Source: Gammaproteobacteria bacterium
Lineage (GTDB): Bacteria > Pseudomonadota > Gammaproteobacteria > JACKNK01
Assembly: GCA_024234955.1 (NCBI GenBank)
Contig: JACKNK010000003.1
Span: forward strand, 1 to 64,000
Direction: 5' to 3'
DNA length: 64,000 nucleotides
Shown here: positions 48,838 through 58,065 of the stretch, in pieces
How the letters are laid out: each line of letters starts with the position of its first letter
Numbering within the stretch: position 1 is the stretch's first letter
Translations under genes and position numbers: made by a program
Notes under the pieces: generated by a model
Seen by the model: only the letters and a program-made list of their open reading frames with translations
Database searches by the model: none
Told to the model about the DNA's origin: nothing

Positions 48838-50310
48838 TCAACGATCGAGCTTGAGCGCGAGGAACATCGCCCCATTGCGGCGATGGATCAACACCGGCAA
48901 CTGGCGACCGACAGGCAGATTGGCGACCACGTCCGCGAACTGACGGGCGTTCTCGATGGCCGTATTGTTGATGCGCAGCAACACATCGCCGGCGCGAATG
49001 CCGACATTGGCCGCCGCGCCATCGAGCACCTGTTCGATGATCACCCCACCTTCCCGGACATCCAGAGCATCGCGTTGTTCCGGGGTCAGATCGGCGACCA
49101 CTACCCCAAGTCGGTTACTGCCGATTCCTGCCTTATCCTGCGCCGCAGCGACCTTCGTATCCTCTTCCGGGAGTTCGCCGATCAGCACCGGCACGGTCAT
49201 GTCCTTGCCGTTGCGAATGACTTTCACGTTGACCCGGTCACCCGCATGCACACGACCGACCATCGGCGGCAAGCTTGCCGAGGTGATCACCGGTTTGCCA
49301 TCGAACGACAGGATGATGTCACCGACCTTGAGACCGGATTTCAGGGCAGGGCTGTCGTTCAGCACCTGCGCGACCAGGGCACCCTGCGGTTTGCTCATCC
49401 CGAAGGACTCGGCGAGGTTACGATCCACATCCTGGATCAGCACGCCCAGCCAGCCGCGTGAGACCTTGCCCTTGTTCTTGAGTTGATCGACGACTTCCAT
49501 GGCGACATCGATCGGAATCGCGAACGACAAGCCCATGAACCCGCCGGTTCGGCTGTATATCTGCGAATTGATCCCAACCACCTCACCGTCCAGATTGAAC
49601 AGCGGACCGCCGGAATTGCCCGGATTGATGGCGACGTCGGTCTGAATGAAGGGCACATAATTCTCGCTCGGCAGCGACCGCTCCTTGGCGCTGACGATGC
49701 CAGCCGTCACCGAGTGATCGAAGCCGAATGGGGAACCGATCGCAAGCACCCACTCGCCCACCTCCAGTTCCCGCGAACGCCCCATCTTCACAAAAGGCAG
49801 ATCACGCGCATCGATCTTCAAAAGGGCCAGGTCACTCCGTTGATCGGTACCGACCACTTCGGCCACCAGCTGACGTCGGTCGTTGAGTCGCACGACGATC
49901 TCATCGGCCTCGTTGACGACGTGGTAATTGGTCAGGATGTAGCCATCCGCAGAAATGATGAAACCCGAGCCCAGGGAGGTGGATTCCTCATCCGGCCCCA
50001 TACCCGGTTCCTCCCCGCGCGGCACCATGCCGCCCCGATCGCCGAAGAAACGGCGGAACAGCTCGTTCAATGGGTGCCCGTCCGGGATGTCGGGAATCTC
50101 GATGCCGGGAAAATTGTTCGCCGCTCCGGAAACATGATTGGTGGTGCTGATATTGACCACCGCAGGCCCATATTGCTTAACCAAACCGGTGAACTCAGGC
50201 AGCGCGGCCTGCGCAGCGTTGGCAACCAGGACAAGGCCGAATGCGATGCCCCAAAATGAACGAACCCACGAAACATGCGACCAAATTCTGGACACAGTCA
50301 TCTCCAACAT
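48838..50310 (-). CDS. mucD: DegP/MucD-type periplasmic serine protease
   Basis: A 490-residue HtrA-family protease that clears misfolded envelope proteins and tempers the sigma-E response. It has a signal peptide to about residue 36 (AQA), a trypsin-like domain with His130 (TNYHVV), Asp160 (RSDLALL) and Ser233 (INPGNSGGP), and two PDZ domains (about 280-370 and 395-485). The start could be the ATG at 50310 or the one at 50301. It closes the rpoE-rseA-rseB-rseC-mucD cluster. Confidence 0.95.
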   Translation of the reverse strand: MLEMTVSRIWSHVSWVRSFWGIAFGLVLVANAAQAALPEFTGLVKQYGPAVVNISTTNHVSGAANNFPGIEIPDIPDGHPLNELFRRFFGDRGGMVPRGEEPGMGPDEESTSLGSGFIISADGYILTNYHVVNEADEIVVRLNDRRQLVAEVVGTDQRSDLALLKIDARDLPFVKMGRSRELEVGEWVLAIGSPFGFDHSVTAGIVSAKERSLPSENYVPFIQTDVAINPGNSGGPLFNLDGEVVGINSQIYSRTGGFMGLSFAIPIDVAMEVVDQLKNKGKVSRGWLGVLIQDVDRNLAESFGMSKPQGALVAQVLNDSPALKSGLKVGDIILSFDGKPVITSASLPPMVGRVHAGDRVNVKVIRNGKDMTVPVLIGELPEEDTKVAAAQDKAGIGSNRLGVVVADLTPEQRDALDVREGGVIIEQVLDGAAANVGIRAGDVLLRINNTAIENARQFADVVANLPVGRQLPVLIHRRNGAMFLALKLDR

Positions 50311-50323
50311 GAAGGATTGAGAG

Positions 50324-50788
50324 TTACTCCGACCAAACCACGAATTTCTGGTTTACTCGGAGAATCAATGGCTTGTCGCCACCAGAGTTGCCCGTCGGCC
50401 AGAATCGACGGCGACGTGCGAGAACAAAGCCAAATACCAGGCCGACGATGCCTCCCAGCGCAGTAACTGCGTCGTTGTGGACATCCCCGACCCACCAAGC
50501 CGACAGCCCGGCGCCGGCCAGCAGGGTCAAAAGCGGCAATCCGTAGATCCAGGCGGCACCACTGACCAGAAGCGTCTCCGGCACGCCGATCACGACCTGC
50601 TCACCGACTTTCGCGCCGATGGTGTTATCGACTTGAAGCCCAACGGTGCGCCGACCGAACCATTCTCCCAACGCGGAGGTGCCACATCCGCTTTTGGACG
50701 CACAACTGCCACAACTGGAACGGCGTTGCGTTTCCACCCAGGCGTGCCCATCGCCGACACGGACAACGCGGGCCGTTTCTTCAATCAC
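50324..50788 (-). CDS. rseC: RseC/MucC-type positive regulator of sigma-E
   Basis: A 154-residue inner-membrane protein. The N-terminal cytosolic Cys cluster CGSCASKSGCG (residues 26-36) and two membrane helices (about 73-90 and 105-125) mark the RseC/RsxC-associated family, linked to sigma-E modulation and SoxR reduction. The start overlaps the rseB stop (ATGA). Confidence 0.88.
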   Translation of the reverse strand: MIEETARVVRVGDGHAWVETQRRSSCGSCASKSGCGTSALGEWFGRRTVGLQVDNTIGAKVGEQVVIGVPETLLVSGAAWIYGLPLLTLLAGAGLSAWWVGDVHNDAVTALGGIVGLVFGFVLARRRRFWPTGNSGGDKPLILRVNQKFVVWSE

Positions 50789-51792
50789 GGATTACTCGCC
50801 GCCACACGGGCAAAACCGGTGGCAATGTATTCAATCGCCGCCTTCGGCGCTTCACCGACAACGGTGATATGCGCGCCCTCGCGGTACAGACCGAAGGCGT
50901 TGGCCGCACCATGACTGGATTCGCCTTCAAGCAGATCGTCGCGCTCTGGCGCCAAGTCGAAAAACACCGAAATCGTGGACAACCCGTCGCTGTAAATCAG
51001 GTGCTCGACGCTCACCGCATCGGCCCCCACGACCCGCTGTTTACGGCTGACCAACTGGTATCCGGGGGGCAACTGGGGAACGGGAAGACGCACTTCTGCG
51101 GTCGGCAGATTCTCGGAATCCGGCACCATGACGAAATCGCTCACATCCACACTTGGCGCAAGGTCCTGCTCAGCGATCTCCGCATTCAGCGCCACATTGG
51201 TGAACATGACCTGCTCGATGGGCTCACCGGCCTCATTGAGCATATCCGAGCGGAGCAACAGCCCACTGTCCGCATCGATCCACAAACGATGCGCGTATCG
51301 ATAACCGTCCCTCGGTTGCACCGCGATCACCCGGGTATCCCTGCCGGCAATGCGCTCATCGCTTTGGTCGGCAAATCGATACAAGGAATACAGAGTCTCG
51401 ATGTTATCGGTCAGCGCCACCGGAAACGGCTTTAGACGATGCTGATGTCCCACCAGCACCTTGCCCCGATCGGGAAGGATGCATTGGACATCGTCGCCGT
51501 TGCGCACAATTTCCCGCGCCTGTCCGGCCAGGGTTACCAGGCGCTCACGTTCTTCATCCTGACTGCCGAGATGGAACACCTGCAGGGTGTCGATGTGTTC
51601 GTCTCTCCGGTATATGAAGGTCCCGCGATAATCGAGACTGCGCATTGCACGCGCCATACGCTGGAGCAGCGTACGCACCGGTTCGCTGGGCTGGACATCC
51701 GTAGTGCCTTGAGACTCATCGGCGTGAAGCGCCGATACGGGCAGCAAGCCGGGCAGAAGAAGTGACCCGATTAAAAACGCTCGAATCCACAT
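50785..51792 (-). CDS. rseB: sigma-E regulator RseB/MucB
   Basis: A 335-residue periplasmic protein with a signal peptide to about residue 24. RseB protects the anti-sigma factor RseA from DegS cleavage until bound by lipopolysaccharide or other envelope stress signals. Typical segments are LQRMARAMRSLDYRGTFIYRR, VRNGDDVQCILPDRG, and AHRLWIDADSGLLLRSDMLNEAGEPIEQVMFT. The gene follows rseA by seven bases. Confidence 0.92.
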   Translation of the reverse strand: MWIRAFLIGSLLLPGLLPVSALHADESQGTTDVQPSEPVRTLLQRMARAMRSLDYRGTFIYRRDEHIDTLQVFHLGSQDEERERLVTLAGQAREIVRNGDDVQCILPDRGKVLVGHQHRLKPFPVALTDNIETLYSLYRFADQSDERIAGRDTRVIAVQPRDGYRYAHRLWIDADSGLLLRSDMLNEAGEPIEQVMFTNVALNAEIAEQDLAPSVDVSDFVMVPDSENLPTAEVRLPVPQLPPGYQLVSRKQRVVGADAVSVEHLIYSDGLSTISVFFDLAPERDDLLEGESSHGAANAFGLYREGAHITVVGEAPKAAIEYIATGFARVAASNP

Positions 51793-51799
51793 ATACGAG

Positions 51800-52375
51800 C
51801 TAGCGATCCGCTTGCGAATACGGCATCCAGGGACTCGATCCCAACATCATCGCCTGTTCGGCATGACTGGCGAGGTATGCATCGAGTCGTGCATCCCGCA
51901 CGCGGCGCATGTCATCACCGGTCGACACCGTGGTGATGTCTGCATTGCGCGCGCTGCGCGATGCCCAGATGGGCGTCCCGAGGTTCTCCGCTGGCACTCG
52001 CTCGGCAATCAAGGTCGGCGCGTCCGATTCACGTTGCAAACCTTGGACTCCGAGGACCGCGACCGTCGCTACCGATGCAGCGACCGCCAGACCCGCCACC
52101 GGACGCCACCATGCCGGACCCGCCGCTTTTGCGGCGATCTGCGGAACACGCATCGCCGAGTCATCGGCTAGCGCGTCCATGACGCGAACCGACAAATCCA
52201 CTTCCATCATCGGCGACACTTCATTGCGCATGACCTCGCGGGCGCGATGCTGGCGTCGCCACCAATCGCGTAACGCCGGTTCGGCGCTGATACGACGCAG
52301 GAGAAGATCTCGCTCGGCAGTTGGCAATTCGCCATCCATCAAGGCGGAGAGTTGTTCGCGGATTTGTTCGTTCAT
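51800..52375 (-). CDS. rseA: anti-sigma-E factor RseA/MucA
   Basis: A 191-residue single-span membrane protein. The cytosolic domain begins EQLSALMDGELPTAERDLLLRRI and holds RpoE inactive. A membrane helix (about 89-107, VAGLAVAASVATVAVLGV) precedes the periplasmic part. It ends LGSSPWMPYSQADR. Located 33 bases after rpoE. Confidence 0.92.
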   Translation of the reverse strand: MNEQIREQLSALMDGELPTAERDLLLRRISAEPALRDWWRRQHRAREVMRNEVSPMMEVDLSVRVMDALADDSAMRVPQIAAKAAGPAWWRPVAGLAVAASVATVAVLGVQGLQRESDAPTLIAERVPAENLGTPIWASRSARNADITTVSTGDDMRRVRDARLDAYLASHAEQAMMLGSSPWMPYSQADR

Positions 52376-52408
52376 AGCGGCTTCCCTGATTCGGGGCTGG
52401 GTGCAGCA

Positions 52409-52984
52409 TCAATCCAGAAGGGGTCTCAACTTTTCATCGATGGCCTCACGGGCGCGAAAGATTCGCGACCGCACGGTTCCGATCGGGCATTCCATCGCCT
52501 CGGCGATTTCCTCGTAACTCATGCCTTCGATCTCGCGCAGTGTGATCGCAGTGCGGAGATCTTCGGGCAGTGCATCGATTGCGGCGTTCACAGTGGTTTC
52601 GATCTCATGGGTAAGGCTGGCCCGCTCGGGCGTCGCGTATTCCTTGAGAAAAGACTCACCGTCATAAAGTTCCGCATCCTCGGTCTGAATATCGTCACCC
52701 GGCGGACGCCGCATCTGCGCCACCCGGAAATTCTTCGCCGTATTGATCGCAATGCGGTACATCCAGGTATAGAACGCACTCTCACCGCGAAAACGTGGCA
52801 ACGCCCGGTAGGCCTTGATAAAGGCCTCCTGAGCGATGTCCAACGCCTCGGTCGGATCGTTGACGTATCGTGTGATCAGGTTGACGATGCGACCCTGATA
52901 CTTGCGTACCAGGATATCGAAGGCCGCCTTGTCACCTTTTTGAACACGCTCGACCAGAAGCTGGTCGACGTCGGTTTCCGCCAT
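52409..52984 (-). CDS. rpoE: RNA polymerase sigma factor RpoE (AlgU type)
   Basis: Envelope-stress ECF sigma factor. The start at 52984 (MAETDVDQLLVERVQKGD, 191 residues) aligns with RpoE/AlgU and has AGGAG upstream. The extension to 53035 is not conserved. Region 2 is ALDIAQEAFIKAYRALPRFRGESAFYTWMYRIA, and region 4 is LREIEGMSYEEIAEAMECPIGTVRSRIFRAREAI. It heads the rse-mucD operon and is divergent from nadB. Confidence 0.96.
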   Translation of the reverse strand: MAETDVDQLLVERVQKGDKAAFDILVRKYQGRIVNLITRYVNDPTEALDIAQEAFIKAYRALPRFRGESAFYTWMYRIAINTAKNFRVAQMRRPPGDDIQTEDAELYDGESFLKEYATPERASLTHEIETTVNAAIDALPEDLRTAITLREIEGMSYEEIAEAMECPIGTVRSRIFRAREAIDEKLRPLLD

Positions 52985-53146
52985 GCGGGATTGAACTCCT
53001 GGATGATGCCGTCGCGGAATGGACCATCGCGACAACGAGATAGTTCAGCGCGCACATCCGAACACAACGGACGCATCGAGCTAGCGCGCAACCTTACTCA
53101 ATGACTCTTGCCACCGCCAGACGCCAACCCGGCCACGACATCCGTA

Positions 53147-54778
53147 ATGAGCCCTGAATACGACGTCCTCATCCTGGGCAGCGGCGCTGCCGGACTAAGT
53201 CTTGCACTGCGACTCGCGCCCCACGCACGGGTGGCCGTCCTCGCCAAGGGGGAATTGAACGAAGGCGCGACCTTCTACGCCCAGGGAGGCATCTCGGCGG
53301 TGCTGGACGCGAGCGATTCCTTCGAGTCGCACATCGCCGACACCATCGATGCCGGCGCTGGGCTGTGTGACGCGGACACCGTGCGTTACACCGTCGAGAA
53401 CGGTCCCAAGGTCATCGATTGGTTGATCGAGCGCGGCGTGCCGTTCACACGGGAAACGCTGGACGATGGCAGTCAGACCTACCATCTCACCCGCGAAGGG
53501 GGGCACAGCGCACGTCGGGTCGTTCATGCGGCCGATGCCACCGGTCAGGCCATCGAAACCACCCTGCTCGATCGCGCGCGTGCCGAACCCAACATCGATC
53601 TGCGCGAACGGCATATCGCGATCGACCTGATCACCGGGCAGAAACTCGGCCTGCGCGGCAACCGCTGTCACGGCGCCTATGTGCTCGATCGCGACAGTGG
53701 CGAGGTGTTGAGCCTGCGGTCCCGCTTTGTGGTGCTCGCCACGGGTGGCGCCGGGAAGGCTTACCTCTACACCTCCAATCCGGATGCCTCCACCGGGGAC
53801 GGTATTGCCATGGCTTGGCGCGCGGGGTGCCGGGTCGCCAACATGGAATTCGTCCAGTTTCATCCCACCTGCCTTTATCACCCGGACGCCAAGTCGTTCC
53901 TGCTCACCGAAGCCCTGCGCGGCGAAGGGGCAAGGCTGCTGCGCCCGGATGGCAGCCGCTTCATGGATACGTTCGACTCGCGCGGCGAACTCGCTCCCCG
54001 CGACATCGTCGCCCGCGCTATCGACCACGAAATGAAGCGACTGGGGGCGGAATCCATGTTCCTGGACATCAGTCACCGATCGCCCGAATTCATCAAGGGC
54101 CATTTCCCCACCGTTTACTCACGCTGCCTGGATTTCGGTTACGACCTCACTGCCGGACCGGTACCGGTCGTCCCTGCCGCGCATTACACCTGCGGCGGCG
54201 TCATGACCGACCATCACGGTCGGGCGGACCTCGAAGGTCTCTATGCAATCGGGGAGACCGCATTCACTGGCCTGCACGGCGCCAATCGCATGGCCAGCAA
54301 TTCGCTGCTCGAATGTCTGGTGTTCTCCGCCGCCGCGTGCGAAGACATCATCGCGCGCCTCCCGGAGACCGCAGCGCCCCCGGAATTGCCAGACTGGGAT
54401 GAAAGCCGGGTGGTCAATTCCGACGAGATGGTGGTCATCAGCCACAACTGGGACGAATTGCGCCGCTTCATGTGGGACTACGTCGGCATCGTGCGGACCA
54501 CCAAACGGCTGGAACGCGCCAAACATCGCGTCGATCTCCTCGCCCAGGAAATCGCCGATTACTACGGCCACTTCAAGGTCAGTAACGACTTGATCGAACT
54601 CCGCAACCTCACCCAGGTCGCCGAAATGATCATTCGATGTGCCCGTCGCCGCAAGGAATCACGGGGCTTGCACTACACCCTGGATTATCCCGACAGCGAC
54701 TCCATCCGGCGGCCACTGAATACGGTACTCGTACCGAAAAACTACGCCGCACTGCATCGGCACCCGACCTGGGCCTGA
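53147..54778 (+). CDS. nadB: L-aspartate oxidase
   Basis: Flavoprotein making iminoaspartate, the first step of NAD synthesis. From the ATG at 53147 the 543 residues have [11 protein letters not shown] near residue 9, [14 protein letters not shown], the active-site HxxGxxR-type [18 protein letters not shown], and [19 protein letters not shown]. The ATG is preferred over an in-frame start at 53108. Length fits the family. Confidence 0.95.
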   Translation: MSPEYDVLILGSGAAGLSLALRLAPHARVAVLAKGELNEGATFYAQGGISAVLDASDSFESHIADTIDAGAGLCDADTVRYTVENGPKVIDWLIERGVPFTRETLDDGSQTYHLTREGGHSARRVVHAADATGQAIETTLLDRARAEPNIDLRERHIAIDLITGQKLGLRGNRCHGAYVLDRDSGEVLSLRSRFVVLATGGAGKAYLYTSNPDASTGDGIAMAWRAGCRVANMEFVQFHPTCLYHPDAKSFLLTEALRGEGARLLRPDGSRFMDTFDSRGELAPRDIVARAIDHEMKRLGAESMFLDISHRSPEFIKGHFPTVYSRCLDFGYDLTAGPVPVVPAAHYTCGGVMTDHHGRADLEGLYAIGETAFTGLHGANRMASNSLLECLVFSAAACEDIIARLPETAAPPELPDWDESRVVNSDEMVVISHNWDELRRFMWDYVGIVRTTKRLERAKHRVDLLAQEIADYYGHFKVSNDLIELRNLTQVAEMIIRCARRRKESRGLHYTLDYPDSDSIRRPLNTVLVPKNYAALHRHPTWA

Positions 54779-54798
54779 TTGCCAACATCTCGACACCA

Positions 54799-54833
54799 AA
54801 CAATAAAGGGCGCTCGCAGCGCCCCTTATTGTT
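54799..54833. terminator. bidirectional terminator between nadB and csrA
   Basis: GGGCGCT (54808-54814), loop CGC and AGCGCCC (54818-54824) are extended by AACAATAA on the left and TTATTGTT on the right, giving a stem of about 15 bp with one mismatch. It suits both the rightward nadB and leftward csrA transcripts. Confidence 0.75.
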
Positions 54834-54852
54834 GGTGCATGGACGACCCAGA

Positions 54853-55203
54853 TCAGTCGTGGTTGCCATCCACATCGTGGAAGTCATCCGTGCTGCGATT
54901 TCCGTCCACATCGTCGTCCACCGCACGCTCCGAGCCAGGGCGACGTCGCAGATAAATACGCGGCTTGCGCACCCGGTTGGCAGCGGCGACGGCAGCGGCC
55001 TCACCAGCGGCAACGGCTTCGGGCACCGCATCGGGATGCAGCTTGGCATAAATCTCGTCGCGGTGGACGGGCACGTCGCGAGGCGCAGCAATGCGGACAT
55101 CGACCGTGCCGCCGCGCACCGACTGGATGGTGACGACAATGTCGCCGTTCTCGCCGATGACAATCGACTCGCCGGATTTCCGGCTCAAAATCAAGTTGGC
55201 CAT
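54853..55203 (-). CDS. csrA: CsrA-family translational regulator with long acidic tail
   Basis: A 116-residue protein whose first 60 residues are a CsrA domain: MANLILSRKSGESIVIGENGDIVVTIQSVRG, then the RNA-binding APRDVPVHRDEIYAKL with the key Val-His-Arg. Classical CsrA is about 60-65 residues. Here some 55 more follow: an Ala-rich stretch, a basic KPRIYLRRRPG, and an acidic tail with two DVDGN repeats. CsrA proteins bind GGA motifs in mRNA leaders and control biofilm and quorum pathways. The N-terminus is also two residues longer than usual. This may be a specialised paralogue. It is divergent from the LqsA-type gene. Confidence 0.85.
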   Translation of the reverse strand: MANLILSRKSGESIVIGENGDIVVTIQSVRGGTVDVRIAAPRDVPVHRDEIYAKLHPDAVPEAVAAGEAAAVAAANRVRKPRIYLRRRPGSERAVDDDVDGNRSTDDFHDVDGNHD

Positions 55204-55714
55204 AGTTTCTCTATTCCCTGGTCCATTCGTGTTGCTGCGGTCAACAGACACCCCGCAACGATTCGCCGCCTTTCCTCACGCCCCCACTGAATCGAATACA
55301 CCGGTGGGGAGCACGCATGTTTCTTGTTTTTTATCTACCCGACACGCAAGCACGCGCCGGACAGAAACCGCCGATATCCGATATGTCTGCGGAGTACAGC
55401 TTACTTAATCGTAACTTACAGGCCAACGCAACAAACGTTTGCGTATGTCTTCGTGCAACCCTCTTTCGCATTCGTAACCCATGTTGTTGTTTATTAAGCA
55501 TTTTTCAAGCGCTCGCACAGGAATTCCCCATACTTATGTGGGACCATGAGAGTCAGAACGGTCATAGATAGTTCCGACAATCACCGTTCAACACTATGGC
55601 GCCGAGGGGGATCGGGCCATGCAGCCTGGGTATGTGATCGCACGCCGCGACGTGAACGACCCTGGCCCGACCGAACCTCGGGCCGACATTCGTCACGTCA
55701 AATGGAGAGTACCC
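55204..55714. other. 511-base intergenic region between csrA and lqsA
   Basis: No credible gene is visible. It should hold both divergent promoters. The stretch 55370-55545 is AT-rich compared with its surroundings. It contains a perfect 10-base palindrome CAAACGTTTG (55432-55441) and a TTAC-N6-GTAA inverted repeat at 55401-55414. There are several GGA triplets near the lqsA end, among them one in the ribosome site AATGGAGAG, which CsrA could contact. Confidence 0.5.
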
Positions 55715-56995
55715 ATGTCTGCCCAAACCAAAACCGCTACTTCCCCTGTTGCCAGCAAGTCGATTCGTGCCGCCGCAGTCAACACTCCGCGCATCCCCGG
55801 CTTCCTGCAGCGTCGTATCGATCACTACTACGAGCACCGTATGGCGGTCGATTGGGGCGGTCGTCACATCATGGCCGGCAGCGTGCCCAAGGATGACGAC
55901 ATCGTCCTGATGTCGAACGATTACCTGGCACTGGCCCAGCACCCGGAAATCCTGCAAGCGCAGATCGACTCGATCCAGGCCAGTGGCAACGGGATGTTGA
56001 TGTCGGCGATCTTCCTCAATGGCCCGAACGAACATGCCAGCTTTGAAAGTCGGATGGCCGATTTCATGCAGTGCGATACCACGATCGTCAGCCAATCCGG
56101 CTGGAATGCGAACACCGGTCTCATGCAAACCCTCGCGGACCCGGAAACGCCGGTCTACATCGATTTCTTCGCCCACGTTTCACTGTGGGAAGGTGTTCAC
56201 GCCGCCCACGCCACCGCCTACCCCTTCCGCCACAACGAACCCGGCCATCTGGCACGCATGATCGCCAAACACGGCCCGGGCGTGATCGTGGTCGATTCGG
56301 TATACAGCACGAACGGCAGCGTCGCGCCGCTGGCCGAAATCGCCGAGATGGCGGAACGTACCGGCTGCGTGTTTGTGGTGGACGAATCCCATTCCTTGGG
56401 CACGCATGGCCCACATGGCGAAGGTCTGGTCGTCGAGCTGGGACTCACGGACAAGGTGCATTTCCGCACCGCCAGCCTGGCCAAGGCCTTTGCCGCACGC
56501 GGCGGGATCATCGCCGCCCATGCGGATTTTGCGAGCTATTTCCGCTCGACCTCCTCGCCGGCGATATTCAGTTCCACCCTGCTCCCGCACGAACTCGCCG
56601 GCATGAGCAAGACCCTGGACGTGATCCGCGCTGCCGACGATCGCCGTAGCCGCCTGCATGAAATCGCCGCGCATATGCGCCATGAAATCGATGAACTCGG
56701 TTACAACCTGCGCGAAAGCGAAGCTCAGATCATCGCGCTCGAAGCCGGCAGCGAACTGGAGGTCATGCATCTGCGTGACGTGCTGGAAGCCAATGGCCTG
56801 TTCGGCGCCATCTTCTGCCCGCCGGCCACGCCGAGAAACCGCGCTCTGGTTCGTCTGTCGTTGCACAGTGCGATGACCGACGATCAGGTCGAGCGGACGC
56901 TCCGCATTCTGGCAGAGACACGCGAAGAATCGGGCATGTGGACCTGGGGCTCGACCCGCAAGAAGCGTGGCAACCAGCTGAGTCAGGCGGCCTGA
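55715..56995 (+). CDS. lqsA: alpha-hydroxyketone autoinducer synthase, LqsA/CqsA type
   Basis: A 426-residue PLP-dependent enzyme that condenses an acyl-CoA with an amino substrate to give the precursor of a LAI-1/CAI-1-type signal. It shows MSNDYLALAQHPE (66-78), GNGMLMSAIFLNGPNEHASFE (91-111), VDESHSLGTHGPHGEG (222-237) and the PLP lysine Lys257 in ASLAKAFAARGG. The ATG at 55715 has GGAG upstream. The longer frame is not conserved. Convergence with the response-regulator gene, and a sensor kinase of the CqsS/LqsS type beside it, distinguish it from biotin or haem pathway aminotransferases. Confidence 0.9.
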   Translation: MSAQTKTATSPVASKSIRAAAVNTPRIPGFLQRRIDHYYEHRMAVDWGGRHIMAGSVPKDDDIVLMSNDYLALAQHPEILQAQIDSIQASGNGMLMSAIFLNGPNEHASFESRMADFMQCDTTIVSQSGWNANTGLMQTLADPETPVYIDFFAHVSLWEGVHAAHATAYPFRHNEPGHLARMIAKHGPGVIVVDSVYSTNGSVAPLAEIAEMAERTGCVFVVDESHSLGTHGPHGEGLVVELGLTDKVHFRTASLAKAFAARGGIIAAHADFASYFRSTSSPAIFSSTLLPHELAGMSKTLDVIRAADDRRSRLHEIAAHMRHEIDELGYNLRESEAQIIALEAGSELEVMHLRDVLEANGLFGAIFCPPATPRNRALVRLSLHSAMTDDQVERTLRILAETREESGMWTWGSTRKKRGNQLSQAA

Positions 56996-56999
56996 AGCG

Positions 57000-58022
57000 T
57001 CACTTGCGCTCCATGTTGTCCAGGTACGAAGCCAGGGAAGGCACCGTACCGCTGGCGGTGTTGTAGGGCGTGGTGTCGTCCAACACTGCATAGAGATAGG
57101 TATTGTTCTCGCCGCGCAACCGCTTGGCGGGATGCAAAGCCGCTTTCCAGTCCACCAGCCCTTGTCGGTAAAAGCCGTCACCGGCATGGAAAAACGGCAA
57201 TTGGTTACCCTCCTCCAAGGCAGCGAGCAATTCCTTGGGAGCCCCTTCGTCACCGGCGACACGTCGTTGGATCTCCATATCCTCCTCGGACATCACCAAC
57301 ATCAGCCTGGCCCTGGCATCCCGATCAAGCAGCAGGAACCCGGACGGGTTGGCGACCAGATAATGCTCAAGCACACCGTGTTCCTGTCGATACCCCCGAA
57401 AGAAGTCGATGAAACCCGGGTCCTGCAACAGGCTCGGGGTTTCCGCCGACAAAGCACGGATCAAAATCGACGACGCTTCCCGGAAATACTGGTATTCAAG
57501 TTCCCGGATGTAGCTGTTGACCAGCGTCAGGGTATCGGGTGAGTTCTTGTATACGAAACGATCGATCAGGCCGTCGTTGAACGCGGTCACCGCCGTGGTC
57601 GCATCCGCCTGACCGGTCAGCAGAATACGTTTGATCGGTGTATCCACCAGGCGCTGACAAAACTCCAGCCCGTTCATCTCCTCCATCTGATAATCGACGA
57701 TCACGACGGACGGCTCCGCAAAGCGCTGCGCCCGGTACATCTGCAGGTAGATTGCACTCAGATCGAGGCCGATTACGTGTTCCAGCGTGGGATGGCCATA
57801 GTGCTGTTTGTGCTCGAGCACAAAATTGCGGCGTTCAAGACGCGGATCCACCCGTTCTTCAAGCAAGGCTTCCAGGGCCTTGTGGGGCGAGGTGAATGTC
57901 CTTACCGGCAGGTCTTCGTCAAGCTGAAAGCTGAAGTTATAGAGAAAATCGGCGGAGTCATCGACCAGATAGACCGTGGTCGGGTAACGGAATGGGAGAC
58001 AATCAAGCTGCTCCTTCGACAT
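57000..58022 (-). CDS. lqsR: response regulator, LqsR type
   Basis: A 340-residue protein with an N-terminal receiver domain: acidic pocket VYLVDDSADF (17-26), phosphoacceptor Asp110 in VVIVDYQMEEMNGLEF, Thr/Lys in LLTGQA and FVYKNSP. A long insertion (about 50-100) precedes the phospho-site, which displaces it to residue 110, much as in Legionella LqsR (Asp108). The C-terminal half has no DNA-binding motif; in LqsR this domain is nuclease-like. It is transcribed after the kinase gene with a 43-base gap. Confidence 0.85.
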   Translation of the reverse strand: MSKEQLDCLPFRYPTTVYLVDDSADFLYNFSFQLDEDLPVRTFTSPHKALEALLEERVDPRLERRNFVLEHKQHYGHPTLEHVIGLDLSAIYLQMYRAQRFAEPSVVIVDYQMEEMNGLEFCQRLVDTPIKRILLTGQADATTAVTAFNDGLIDRFVYKNSPDTLTLVNSYIRELEYQYFREASSILIRALSAETPSLLQDPGFIDFFRGYRQEHGVLEHYLVANPSGFLLLDRDARARLMLVMSEEDMEIQRRVAGDEGAPKELLAALEEGNQLPFFHAGDGFYRQGLVDWKAALHPAKRLRGENNTYLYAVLDDTTPYNTASGTVPSLASYLDNMERK

Positions 58023-58065
58023 CTACGGATTCTCCCCCGGTGGATGACTGGAAAAACACATTGAA

